Part shown: positions 17,320-26,246 of the stretch, piece after piece | How the letters are laid out: each line of letters starts with the position of its first letter | How positions within the stretch are numbered: position 1 is the stretch's first letter | NCBI RefSeq assembly: GCF_039602135.1 | Contig: NZ_CP125942.1 | Location: 3,348,001-3,412,000 of the forward strand | Length of the DNA: 64,000 nucleotides | DNA from: Glutamicibacter sp. B1 | GTDB taxonomy: Bacteria; Actinomycetota; Actinomycetes; Actinomycetales; Micrococcaceae | Reading direction: 5' to 3' | Notes under the pieces: generated by a model | Told to the model about the DNA's origin: nothing | The model's database searches: none | Seen by the model: the letters and a program-made list of their open reading frames with translations, nothing else | Position numbers and translations under genes: made by a program

Positions 17320-17933
17320 TCGCGCGCACTGGTAGTTCTGCCTATTAAAGGCCTCTGCCGAAGAACGTATATCACGGTCAGTAAACTGCCCAGGACGAGC
17401 GTAGCGATCGCCCATGGATTCCCTAGGTTTCTTTCCAAGATCCACGCCCACCCTCGAACTTCACCCACAGAATTACGAGCAAACGCTGAGGCAAGCAACA
17501 AATAAACTACCGGAACGAGCCCGGCGAGTCGCCGGGCTCCAAGCGCCCGCGCGGAGGACCAGAACAGCAAGAAGCCAACGACGTCCCTGACCAGTAGCCA
17601 AGCTGATGCGTAATCGTGTACAAACGTTCCTGTCAGGATCGACGTGAACACTACAACTGCGATAATTCCCACCGCCGAAACCATCGAATGTGCAACGACA
17701 TTTCTTACTGACGTGGCCGTCCAAAACAACTCAGCAGACTGAATCATCGCGCCAGCTACCACTGCCAAAACCAAGCTAGGGATCACAGCCGCAGGCATGG
17801 ATGATGGCCCCAACAACGAGCTAAGGAACGGTATGGGTAGATCAACATTCCCCGCCGTGGTTCCCGCTACGCTTGCCACGATGGCGACAACAATAATCAC
17901 CCAATAGCGTCGTGCCTTTAACGCCCATGTCAT
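17316..17933 (-). CDS. Multi-pass membrane protein of an ABC-export cassette
   Basis: A 205-residue hydrophobic protein with about six predicted membrane helices, for example YWVIIVVAIVASVAG near the N-terminus and IATLVLGSLLTVIYVL at the C-terminus. No known domain was recognised. The ATG at 17933 overlaps the stop of the upstream gene (ATGA), so the two are translationally coupled. With the ATPase at 19279 and the large membrane protein between them it probably forms a small ABC exporter. An upstream extension of the frame to 18002 lies in the previous gene and is unlikely. Confidence 0.7.
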   Translation of the reverse strand: MTWALKARRYWVIIVVAIVASVAGTTAGNVDLPIPFLSSLLGPSSMPAAVIPSLVLAVVAGAMIQSAELFWTATSVRNVVAHSMVSAVGIIAVVVFTSILTGTFVHDYASAWLLVRDVVGFLLFWSSARALGARRLAGLVPVVYLLLASAFARNSVGEVRGWAWILERNLGNPWAIATLVLGSLLTVIYVLRQRPLIGRTTSARD

Positions 17934-19276
17934 TTGGTACCAACATTTACCGGTTCGGGAAGCTGGCATTTGCTGAGCTGGCCATATGCTGCCACGGCCC
18001 ATTGTGCCTGGGACTCGTCGTCTAGCCTATTCAGCTTGTCCCACTGCCCTGAAAAATTAGTTTCTCCCGGAATCGAAATCGATTCTAAGGTGCTCGCATC
18101 TGGTAGACCTGCCCTTTCACTAGGGCTAAGTACCTGCTGAGCTGCCACCTGAACAGACCAAACTTTTAATACTTCTTCCCACCCGTAGATATCGGGGGAA
18201 GTATCTTCCGGGCACTACATGTAGGAAAGAGCCACAGCATAGGTGCTGGCAGCAGATTCTAGCGCGCTCCGGCGGGACTGCCCCGGAGCTGCCACAACGT
18301 TGGCAACGCCCGCTTTTGATAAGACCGGTTCTTGTTCAGTGCTAGCGGAAATGACTTTGTTGACCTTCGGCATTCCTTGGTTCTAGAGCGCCGCGAATGT
18401 GTCGGCATAAACCTGACGAGTATCGCCACGTGCCAGCTGCGTAGGAAAGAGACAGACCTCTGGAACAGTAGTAGAGCATTCAGTCTCCGAAATCGGGCGA
18501 GGTACCACTGGGTTTACTGCCACGTCGCGGGCGACAAAAATACCCAAAGATGTAGCCAGCACTATCGTCAACATACCTGCGGCTACGCGCAACCAGTTTG
18601 CTCGCCCACGGGGAAGCAGCTTTCGGTCGCTGACTCCCGATGCCAAAACAACAAAGCCGATGAAGCCCAGAATCGAAAACACCATCAGAGCAACAACTGC
18701 TGCGGTGTCAATGGTTTCAGTTGGGGAACAGCAACCGTCCAAGGCAAGCCCTGCCAAGTACCTCACTGGCACAAAATCAAAGGACCACGCGAATCCGAGC
18801 CACAGGTAGGAGACTGCCAAAGCCAACGGAACCGCAAAACGTGGTCGCATCCAAGTGCCGAGGAAAATTCCGATGCCAGCATGGAAGAGCAAAGCACAGA
18901 GCAATCCGATTGCGATAAGGACGGGGAAGCTATTAGGTGAGGAACCAGCTTTGCCCAAAAGTAAGAGAATCCCCACGAATTGAACGATGGCGCCAGCTAC
19001 AAGGCTGGGCCACAGGCGGGCAGCAACAACTGCCATTTTGCCCCGCACTGCGGTCTCCATCATTCCTCGACTTGCCCTGTCACGCCCAACCTCTAAAGCA
19101 GCCGAGACACTGACTAATGACGCAGAAAAGATTAGCAATAAAGCCGAAGCAGCAACTGCTGCCTGCGCATTAGCGATAATGCTGTCTTCAGAAACATACT
19201 GTTGTACATACAACGCTGCTAGGACCACACAGGGAGCAAGAAGCCACCAAGCTGGACGCCGAGATATAGGAAGCAC
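17930..19276 (-). pseudogene. ABC-exporter-type membrane protein interrupted by two in-frame TAG codons
   Basis: The frame starting at GTG 19276 encodes 297 residues with about six membrane helices, then meets TAG at 18385-18383. The same frame continues sensibly (NQGMPKVNKVISAS and so on) for 55 codons, meets a second TAG at 18217-18215, and then continues to a TGA at 17932-17930, where it overlaps the next gene's ATG. Read through both ambers, the product is about 448 residues: membrane domain, then a soluble extracellular C-terminal domain with Cys residues. There is no frameshift anywhere. It is either a recent two-hit pseudogene or, less likely, a readthrough gene; the N-terminal membrane part alone may still be made. 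Confidence 0.75.
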
Positions 19277-19278
19277 CC

Positions 19279-20034
19279 TTAGATCTCACCTTCAACAAAC
19301 GTAGCGTAAGCCAGCCGAACTCGATCTCGAGGATCTACTGCGCTGGATGGCGCCACAGCCATAAAATCGCCAACGGTGCCACTAAATCTGACAGCTCCGT
19401 CAACAAGAACTACCACGTAGTCAAATGACCCATCGATGTCTTCGGTCTGGTGTGTGGAGACCACCGTAATTTGGTCATCATCAAGTGACGCCAGAATTTG
19501 TCGGAATCGATCACGCTGCCCGGGGTCAAGACCCGCTGTGGGTTCGTCGAGGAGCACCACACTCGCCCGGTGAATCAACGCACCAGCGATCCCCAGCCGC
19601 CGTTGTTGTCCCCCGGATAGCTCGGTCGCTTTTTTAGCAGACAATGCTTCTAGCCCGACTGAAGCCAGTGCCGTTGGAGCCGCTTCTTTCACTGCAGATC
19701 GCGACATCCCCTTTAACCACCCGGCATACCAGACGTGCTCCAAGACACTGAGCCCGGAGACAGGTGCAAAGTCTTGCGGCAACCACGCAACGGACCGGCG
19801 GTACTTACTCAATTGACGGGAACTGATTCGTTTTCCGCGAGGCGTCGACAACTCAACTGTCCCCGCGGAGGGGGAATTTACGCTGGCCATAAGTGACAGT
19901 AGCGTGGATTTTCCTGCACCGTTTGGACCCAACAAAGCCGTTCGTCCTGGCATGAAGGTGACGTTCAGATTCTGTAAGATTCTGGCTTTAGAAGAATAGG
20001 AGTAGCTGAGTGTCGAAATTTCAATTTTTTGCAT
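19279..20034 (-). CDS. ABC transporter ATP-binding protein
   Basis: A 251-residue ATPase with Walker A (GPNGAGKST), the signature LSGGQQRRLGIAGAL, Walker B (VVLLDEPTAGLDP) and the switch His in VVSTHQTEDIDG. The late VRFSGTVGDFMAVAP resembles CcmA/bacitracin-type export ATPases. The ATG at 20034 (MQKIEISTLSYSYSS) gives the usual N-terminus; the frame is open to 20091. Its stop lies two bases before the GTG of the amber-interrupted membrane gene, so the three genes (ATPase, large membrane protein, small membrane protein) form one operon. Substrate unknown. Confidence 0.9.
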   Translation of the reverse strand: MQKIEISTLSYSYSSKARILQNLNVTFMPGRTALLGPNGAGKSTLLSLMASVNSPSAGTVELSTPRGKRISSRQLSKYRRSVAWLPQDFAPVSGLSVLEHVWYAGWLKGMSRSAVKEAAPTALASVGLEALSAKKATELSGGQQRRLGIAGALIHRASVVLLDEPTAGLDPGQRDRFRQILASLDDDQITVVSTHQTEDIDGSFDYVVVLVDGAVRFSGTVGDFMAVAPSSAVDPRDRVRLAYATFVEGEI

Positions 20035-20199
20035 GATGCTTACTGGTAGGTGATACAAAATGTGCGCTGTTGACATGCTGAATCTCATCAAGATTCCGCA
20101 AGGCGACAGGCCTTACTCGCGCCGTTATCCGGAAAACAAGCTTTGTCGTCCTGCCCAATCTGGCTTCTGAGAGCGACGGTATTACCTAGTTGTTGGAGT

Positions 20200-20436
20200 C
20201 TACTTCTGAATTGGTTGCGGTTTAGCCTTGCCGAGCAAGTAACGCATAATGACCGATCCCAGAAGTCCGGCAAAAATGGCTACCAGAAATCGCCATGGTG
20301 CTGCAGGCCAACCGGCTAGGATCAAGATCAAGTTGGTTGCGACAGCAACGATTGCCCAAGCGACATACTGCAAAGAGAGACGAGCGCGCTCACTACGCCA
20401 GCTATCGCCCCGGAAGATCGCAACAATACTTTTCAT
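20200..20436 (-). CDS. Small two-helix membrane protein
   Basis: A 78-residue protein with a charged N-terminus (MKSIVAIFRGDSWRSERARL) and two hydrophobic helices (about 26-44 and 48-66). A Shine-Dalgarno-like GAGAGGGGAAG lies upstream of the ATG. No family was recognised. It may belong with the downstream ABC-export cassette, but 165 bases separate them. Confidence 0.6.
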   Translation of the reverse strand: MKSIVAIFRGDSWRSERARLSLQYVAWAIVAVATNLILILAGWPAAPWRFLVAIFAGLLGSVIMRYLLGKAKPQPIQK

Positions 20437-20595
20437 AGCTTATATCTTCCCCTCTCCTACCGCATTTCAGAAACCCATCATTACCGCGCTGATGATTCAG
20501 ATTGTCGCCCACGGTTGAGCCACTTCGTCACCAGAACTCGTCGCTGAATCCATCTCACCGCTATTGTTTTCTTCACTACCGAAAGTGAGCACATA

Positions 20596-21081
20596 TTGAC
20601 CTCTTCATCGCTGCTGCTGCGTCCGTTTTCAGGCACCGACTCAGAGTTTTTTGCCACCCTGGCATCAGATGAACGAGTGGTTCGCTTTATCGGTTACGGG
20701 AAACCGTGGAATCAGCAGGACATCGATGCTTGCATCGTCTCTGCACTGCAGCATGATGATTTGAATCAAGTTGGCGCATCGCGTTGGTTCGTGGCGAGTA
20801 TGGCGGGGCAAGCGGTTGGGGTCGTCTTTTCCACCCGTCAGGAAAACAGCATTGAAATTGGATACTGGGTCTCCCCCGCGCACTGGGGACGTGGTGTTGG
20901 CGGGACGATGCTGGATCAAACCCTAGTCATGGTTCCTGAACTCTTTGGCCTCACGACGCTCAGTGCAGGAGTCGCTCCAGGAAATACGATCTCCGCGAAG
21001 TTACTCACCAAGCGCGGATTCACTCTCACCGTCCACACCGACCAGCTTGACCACTACGTATTGAGCCCACAATCAAACTGA
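20596..21081 (+). CDS. GNAT-family N-acetyltransferase (RimJ-like)
   Basis: A 161-residue acetyltransferase of the RimJ/RimL side of the GNAT fold. It opens with LLLRPFSGTDSEFFATLASD and carries the acetyl-CoA-binding motif A region GYWVSPAHWGRGVGGTMLDQ, followed by GVAPGNTISAKLLTKRGFTL. The start is a TTG at 20596 preceded by AAAGTGAG. The substrate (a protein N-terminus or a small amine) cannot be told. It precedes the AraC regulator by 54 bases but need not be functionally linked. Confidence 0.88.
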   Translation: MTSSSLLLRPFSGTDSEFFATLASDERVVRFIGYGKPWNQQDIDACIVSALQHDDLNQVGASRWFVASMAGQAVGVVFSTRQENSIEIGYWVSPAHWGRGVGGTMLDQTLVMVPELFGLTTLSAGVAPGNTISAKLLTKRGFTLTVHTDQLDHYVLSPQSN

Positions 21082-21135
21082 GCATCAACGTCACCGGCTT
21101 ATTCTCCGGCCAGCTTCGCTTTCTATACTTCTAAC

Positions 21136-21969
21136 ATGACCAACCCATCCACCCCAGCGTCTAGGCTCGGCGCCTGGCCTCGTGAGCCAGATACTGCCTT
21201 GGCACAGGCAACGGCCTTGCCCAGTGGAGCCACTTCATCATTTGTGATTCTGAGTGAAGCGCACGCCATTGAGGTATCTACGGAGTGGGAGCCTCATTTC
21301 CATGAGGCCCATGAGTTGTTGTGGGCACGCGAGGGGACGCTCACCGCCCAAATTGAAGGGCAGATCTTCACCGTATCCGAAGGGTACGGCTTGTGGATCC
21401 CCGCCAGAAAGCTCCACGGTGGTCGACTGACCGCGCGCATTAAGCTCTTCAGTGCCTTCTTTTCCCTTGAACGGACATCGCCCGCATTTAGAGAACCGAC
21501 AATCGTCACGATGGAACCTTTGTTGGAATCTTTATTGATCCACCTCTCCCAGAAAGATCTCGACGAAGCTGCCCGGGCCAGAGCGGAGTCTGTAGTTTTT
21601 GACGTGCTCAAGCCTTCTGAAAACCAATTAGCACTGCGACTTCCCGATGACCCACGAATCCGCGCCATCGCCGATCAATTGTTAGCTCAGCCTGCAGATC
21701 ATCGATCTCTTGAGCAGTGGGCAACGGACAGCGGCGTAAGCGCACGCACCATTACTCGGGCTTTCAGAGAATCCACCGGGCTGTCTTTTGCGCAGTGGCG
21801 CCAAGCGGTGAAGATTCATCGCGCCCTAGAATTACTGGCTAGCGGCGAAGGCGTTCAGGACGTATCGGATCTCTTAGGTTACGCGCAGCCAAGCACTTTT
21901 ATTGACGCTTTTCGCCGCATTATGGGATCCACTCCTGGCGCATTTACTAGCGGAAATACGAATATTTGA
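21136..21969 (+). CDS. AraC-family regulator next to siderophore transport genes
   Basis: A 277-residue regulator. An N-terminal cupin-like sensor domain (HFHEAHELLWAREGTL, GYGLWIPARKLHGG) is followed by a C-terminal AraC double HTH (SLEQWATDSGVSARTITRAF, ESTGLSFAQWRQ, VQDVSDLLGYAQPSTFIDAF). Its location directly upstream of a DtxR box and a siderophore uptake operon suggests that it activates or tunes that operon, as AraC-type iron regulators do in other actinobacteria. The effector is unknown. Confidence 0.9.
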   Translation: MTNPSTPASRLGAWPREPDTALAQATALPSGATSSFVILSEAHAIEVSTEWEPHFHEAHELLWAREGTLTAQIEGQIFTVSEGYGLWIPARKLHGGRLTARIKLFSAFFSLERTSPAFREPTIVTMEPLLESLLIHLSQKDLDEAARARAESVVFDVLKPSENQLALRLPDDPRIRAIADQLLAQPADHRSLEQWATDSGVSARTITRAFRESTGLSFAQWRQAVKIHRALELLASGEGVQDVSDLLGYAQPSTFIDAFRRIMGSTPGAFTSGNTNI

Positions 21970-22020
21970 CCGAAAAACCTGATTATCTGTCAGGAATCAT
22001 CGATTGCTGACAGTAGAGAC

Positions 22021-22039
22021 TTAACTTAGACTTACCTAA
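22021..22039. promoter_or_regulatory. DtxR/IdeR-type iron box upstream of the siderophore operon
   Basis: TTAACTTAGACTTACCTAA matches 15 of 19 positions of the DtxR/IdeR consensus. It lies 60-80 bases before the ATPase gene and would make the whole operon iron-repressed. Confidence 0.8.
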
Positions 22040-22098
22040 GTGAAAATCCATACTCAGCACGGACGTATTTTGTCCTTTAACAACACCACGTGGCTGCC

Positions 22099-22929
22099 AT
22101 GACCGCACACACGCTCAGTGCAACCGGTAGCATGCACGCCGAGAACGTTGTGCTGCGTTATGGCAAAACCACCGTGGTTGAGGGCGCCTCCATCAGCCTG
22201 GCGCCGGGAGAAATCACCGCGCTCATCGGTCCCAACGGCAGCGGAAAATCCACCTTGCTACGTTCCATGGCCAAGTTGCACGAGCGCGCAGCAGGGTCCA
22301 TCACGCTGACCGGCCCACTCGGCCAACCACGTGAAATCAGCACCCTGAATGGGCGAGACTTCGCCCACGAAGTCACGCTCTTCTCCCAGTCCCATGCCAC
22401 CCCTGAGGGCTTAGCGGTGGCAGATATTGTCGCCTTTGGCCGCCACCCACACCGACGCGGATTCGCCGGCCTATCCCCTGAAGATCGCGCCGCTATTGCA
22501 CGGGCCATGGACCTGACCGGAACCACAAATATGGCTCACAAAGCTGCAGGAGAACTCTCCGGCGGTGAACTTCAACGCGTCTGGCTGGCCGTATGCCTCG
22601 CCCAACAAACCAATGTGGTGCTCTTAGACGAGCCAACCAACCACCTGGACTTGAGGTATCAAGTCGAAACATTGGATCTCGTTCATGACCTAGCACGAGA
22701 GAATGCTCTAGCCATCGGCATCGTCCTACACGATTTGAACCAAGCAGCCGCCCTAGCCGATTCACTGGTTCTGATGAACCACGGACAGGTTCACGCCTCC
22801 GGAACACCAGCAGAAGTCCTCACGGCCGAAAACCTCTCAGAGGTTTATGAGATCACCGTGCAGGTACACACCGATCTCAACACCGGAATGCTGCGCATTG
22901 AACCAGTCAGTCGCCACCAACAACGCTGA
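22099..22929 (+). CDS. Iron-siderophore ABC transporter ATP-binding protein (FepC/FecE-like)
   Basis: A 276-residue ATPase of the iron-siderophore/cobalamin class. It has Walker A (GPNGSGKSTLLRSMAKL), the Q-loop region LFSQSHATPEGLAVADIVAF, the FecE-specific GRHPHR, the signature LSGGELQRVWLAVCLAQ and Walker B (VVLLDEPTNHLDLRYQ), plus the switch His in LHDLNQAA. Start chosen at ATG 22099; a GTG three codons upstream is possible. First gene of the iron-repressed operon ATPase - binding protein - double permease - GNAT/C39 protein. It is the only FecE-type ATPase in the window and could also serve the ATPase-less system at 7.4-10.5 kb. Confidence 0.95.
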   Translation: MTAHTLSATGSMHAENVVLRYGKTTVVEGASISLAPGEITALIGPNGSGKSTLLRSMAKLHERAAGSITLTGPLGQPREISTLNGRDFAHEVTLFSQSHATPEGLAVADIVAFGRHPHRRGFAGLSPEDRAAIARAMDLTGTTNMAHKAAGELSGGELQRVWLAVCLAQQTNVVLLDEPTNHLDLRYQVETLDLVHDLARENALAIGIVLHDLNQAAALADSLVLMNHGQVHASGTPAEVLTAENLSEVYEITVQVHTDLNTGMLRIEPVSRHQQR

Positions 22930-22972
22930 CCCACATTTTTACTACCAACACCTACAACATCAAGGGAATTTC

Positions 22973-24040
22973 ATGTCTACACTCGCACGTAGCACTGTCA
23001 CCGGCCTGTCCGCCCTGGCGCTGCTTCTCTCCGCAACAGCCTGCGGTGTCACCGATACCTCCAGCTCAGAAGCCGCACAAAACACGACCGCCGCTTCGGC
23101 AAGCTGCTCGGAAGACACCACCAAAACCAGCACCGACCCAATATCAATGACAGACGACCTCGGACGGTCCCTGAACCTGGACAAGCCCGCCGAGCGCGTA
23201 GTAATCCTCGAATGGCAGGAAATTGAAGACGCACTGACCCTGTGCGTTAACCCTGTCGGTGTCGCTTCGCCCGATGGGTACAACACCTATGTCAGTGCCG
23301 AAAAACTGCCTGAAGGCGTTGAATCAGTCGGCGAGCGCGGCGAACCAGATCTAGATTCCATCTATGCACTGAACCCGGATCTGATCATCGTTGATGCCTT
23401 CAGCGAAGACGACCCTGTACTCTCCCAGCTGGACAAGGGCGACGTGCCGGTCCTCGCCCTGAAGGGCAATGATTCCTCAGATCCCATCGGCAACATGAAG
23501 AATGTCTTCTCTCAGGTTGCCACCGCCACCGGCCGCACCGAGCGTGCCGAGGCAGTGCTGAAGGAATTCGATGACCACCTGGCTCAGAAGAAGCAGGAAG
23601 TGGCTGACGTGAAACCTCAGACCACCGACTTCCTGTTCTTTGACGGTTGGGTTGAAGGCTCAAATCTCACCATCCGCCCGTACACCGATGGCGCACTGTT
23701 CACCGAGTTGGGCAAGGAACTTGGGCTGACCCCAGCTTGGAACGATGAAATCAATGAGTCCTTCGGCTCGGGTGGCGTGAATAAGGAATATGGGCTGGCC
23801 CAGACCGATGTGGAAGGCTTGGCCGGTGTCGGAGAAGCCAATCTCTTCTACTCCAACGATGCCGGTACCGGATGGACCACCGAACTTGAATCCAGCAAGA
23901 TCTGGCAGAACCTGACCGCCGTCAAGGAAGGCCGCACCTACCAGTTCCCGAACATCTGGGGCGCCGGCGGACCAAAGTCCACCAGCCAAGCTGTTGATGC
24001 TTTCACCGACGCCATCACCTCCACTTCGAAAGCCAAGTAG
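22973..24040 (+). CDS. Iron-siderophore ABC transporter substrate-binding lipoprotein
   Basis: Siderophore-binding lipoprotein, 355 residues. The signal peptide (MSTLARSTVTGLSALALLLS) is followed by the lipobox ATAC. The core shows PAERVVILEWQEIEDALTLC, SIYALNPDLIIVDAFSEDD and a C-terminal FPNIWGAGGPKSTSQAVDAF, typical of the FhuD/FecB group. The start has AAGGGAATTTC before the ATG. An upstream open frame reaching 22847 overlaps the ATPase gene and is not credible. It delivers the ferric siderophore to the double permease downstream. Confidence 0.93.
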   Translation: MSTLARSTVTGLSALALLLSATACGVTDTSSSEAAQNTTAASASCSEDTTKTSTDPISMTDDLGRSLNLDKPAERVVILEWQEIEDALTLCVNPVGVASPDGYNTYVSAEKLPEGVESVGERGEPDLDSIYALNPDLIIVDAFSEDDPVLSQLDKGDVPVLALKGNDSSDPIGNMKNVFSQVATATGRTERAEAVLKEFDDHLAQKKQEVADVKPQTTDFLFFDGWVEGSNLTIRPYTDGALFTELGKELGLTPAWNDEINESFGSGGVNKEYGLAQTDVEGLAGVGEANLFYSNDAGTGWTTELESSKIWQNLTAVKEGRTYQFPNIWGAGGPKSTSQAVDAFTDAITSTSKAK

Positions 24041-24052
24041 TACACCGCTTTC

Positions 24053-26194
24053 ATGAAGATTGCAGAACAAACCACACAGTCGCCAGCACTACCCAGCGGT
24101 GTTGATGCTCCGACTCCCGGAGCTCAACCATCGATCACCCCGGTCAACGGCACCCATGTCGCGGCCGGGGTGGGGGTACTGGCGACTTTGCTGGTCGCAG
24201 TACTCGTGGTCGGTGCCTGGCACTTAACTCAGGGAACTTCCGGAGTGGGGTTCTCAGAACTATTGCGGGCACTGACCGGAGATAACACCAGCGTAGGAGG
24301 GGTCCAAGCCTCCGAGATATTCACCGGTTCCCGCTTGCCACGCCTGTGCGCGGGCGCTGCGGTAGGGCTCGCCTTGGGGGTCGCAGGATCTCTACTGCAA
24401 TCGGTGACCCGCAATCCACTAGCCTCGCCAGATACCTTAGCGGTCACCTCTGGCGCCTATTTTGCGCTCTGTATTGTCGCTGCTCTGGGCTTGAGCCTAT
24501 CGACGCTGGCCTCCAGTCTTGTCGCCTTTGCCGGTGGTTTACTCGCCGCCGGCGTTGTCCTTGCGCTGGCCGGACGCAGTTCCGGAAGTGCCACCACCAG
24601 GCTCATCTTGGCTGGTTCAGCCATTGCGATGGCCCTGGAAGCTGGCAGCGGAATTGTCCTGCTGCTCTTTAAGGAAAACACCACCGGGCTATTCGCCTGG
24701 GGGTCAGGCTCGCTCGCTCAGCTAAATCTCGATGCCTTCTTGCGCAGCCTGCCGGTGATGCTGATTGCCTTTGCCGTTTGCCTGTTGCTCTCTCGCAGAC
24801 TCGACGTGCTTTCTCTTGGGGATGAAAACGCGATGGTGCTGGGAATCCCGGTGCGATCCACCCGTATTTTCGCCCTCCTTTGCGCAGTGGTTCTTACCGG
24901 CGTCTCCGTTTCACTTGCCGGGCCTATTGCGTTTGTGGGTCTCGGCGCCCCGGTACTTGCGCGTCTACTCTCACGCAAACTCACGGTGTTACGTCGCCAG
25001 CTCTTTTTGCTCCCGGCGACCGGACTTATTGGGGCTTTACTGATCCTGTTAGCCGATGTAGTGCTCCGTGCGCTGCTCGGCGCGCAGGGCGCGGCATCCA
25101 TTCCCACCGGTGTCCCCACTGCGGTCTTGGGTGGGGTACTTATTATCGTCCTCGCCCTGAGATTGCCGGAAGCTTCAAATTCGCGTAACCCGTTGCAGGT
25201 GGCCAGTAAGCTACGCAGCCGTCGTCGTTTCATCTTCGCCCTTGTACTGGGTGTGGTGTTACTGATCCTCGTGACGGTCATTGGATTGTTATCCGGAAGC
25301 ATCTTGCTGCGGTTAGGCGACTTGGCCTTGTGGCTGCAAGATGCCGCGCCAACACTCATCGACAGGGCGTTCTCCGAACGTGCTCCACGAACCACGGCGG
25401 CCTTGTGTGCCGGTGCCGCACTGGGACTTGCGGGTTGCCTAGTCCAGGGCACGGTACGTAATCCGCTGGCAGAACCAGGAATTCTGGGCATCACCGCCGG
25501 TGCCGGATTGGGTGCGGCCATTGTGGTGACCATTTTTGGCGGTTCTCGATCCTTGCTGGTGATTTTTGCGGTGGTTGCCGGTTTGGCGACCTTCGTAGCG
25601 ATCGCGGCCTTAGCCTGGCGTAAAGGCTTCTCCCCGGAAAGATTTGTGCTCATCGGCATCGGGGCGGGGTACGCGCTCTCCGCAGTCACCACCTATTTGC
25701 TGCTGAGTATCAACTCGTGGGAGACACCGCGAATCTACACGTGGCTCTCCGGATCAACCTACGGCAGAGAATTCACCGATGTTATCCCTGTAACCGTGGC
25801 GCTGGTGCTGGCTCTTCCAATAGTTCTGCTCATGAGCCGCAAGCTCGATCTTCTCGCTGTAGATGAGGACCTGCCCAAGGTTTTAGGTGTTGCCACGGCG
25901 CCCACCCGACTCATTGCCCTAGCCATCGCGGCACTGCTGGCTGCCCTGAGTGTGGTGGCCATAGGTGTTGTTGGTTTTGTTGGGTTGATCGCCCCGCACT
26001 TGGCCCGGTCCTTGGTTGGTTCTCGCCATCACCGACTTGTTCCAGTGTCGATTCTCTTCGGGGCGTTTTTGGTAGCTTTAGCCGATGCTGTGGGACGAAC
26101 TGTGATTGCTCCAGCGCAGATTCCCGCCGGACTGGTGGTGTCCCTGCTGGGCACGCCGTATTTCATTTGGCTGCTCTATCGTTCACGTAGTTAG
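24053..26194 (+). CDS. Double-length iron-siderophore permease (two FecCD domains fused, FhuB-like)
   Basis: A 713-residue membrane protein made of two complete FecCD permeases in tandem. Domain 1 (about 40-380) has FTGSRLPRLCAGAAVGLALG, SVTRNPLASPDTLAVTSGAY and LAGPIAFVGLGAPVLARLL. Domain 2 (about 395-710) has FSERAPRTTAALCAGAALGL, GTVRNPLAEPGILGITAGAG and VVGFVGLIAPHLARSL. About twenty helices are expected, so a single chain replaces the usual heterodimer, as in FhuB. This contrasts with the separate permeases in the system at 7.4 kb. It follows the binding-protein gene by 12 bases. Confidence 0.95.
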   Translation: MKIAEQTTQSPALPSGVDAPTPGAQPSITPVNGTHVAAGVGVLATLLVAVLVVGAWHLTQGTSGVGFSELLRALTGDNTSVGGVQASEIFTGSRLPRLCAGAAVGLALGVAGSLLQSVTRNPLASPDTLAVTSGAYFALCIVAALGLSLSTLASSLVAFAGGLLAAGVVLALAGRSSGSATTRLILAGSAIAMALEAGSGIVLLLFKENTTGLFAWGSGSLAQLNLDAFLRSLPVMLIAFAVCLLLSRRLDVLSLGDENAMVLGIPVRSTRIFALLCAVVLTGVSVSLAGPIAFVGLGAPVLARLLSRKLTVLRRQLFLLPATGLIGALLILLADVVLRALLGAQGAASIPTGVPTAVLGGVLIIVLALRLPEASNSRNPLQVASKLRSRRRFIFALVLGVVLLILVTVIGLLSGSILLRLGDLALWLQDAAPTLIDRAFSERAPRTTAALCAGAALGLAGCLVQGTVRNPLAEPGILGITAGAGLGAAIVVTIFGGSRSLLVIFAVVAGLATFVAIAALAWRKGFSPERFVLIGIGAGYALSAVTTYLLLSINSWETPRIYTWLSGSTYGREFTDVIPVTVALVLALPIVLLMSRKLDLLAVDEDLPKVLGVATAPTRLIALAIAALLAALSVVAIGVVGFVGLIAPHLARSLVGSRHHRLVPVSILFGAFLVALADAVGRTVIAPAQIPAGLVVSLLGTPYFIWLLYRSRS

Positions 26195-26246
26195 TGTTCA
26201 TTGATCACTCTGCTTCGTCTCGACCACCACACAACAGAAAGTATTC

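Noticed and set aside
17930..18148. Independent 72-codon gene upstream of the small membrane protein
   Set aside because: It is in the same frame as the large membrane gene and continuous with it across two TAG codons, so it is the tail of that gene.
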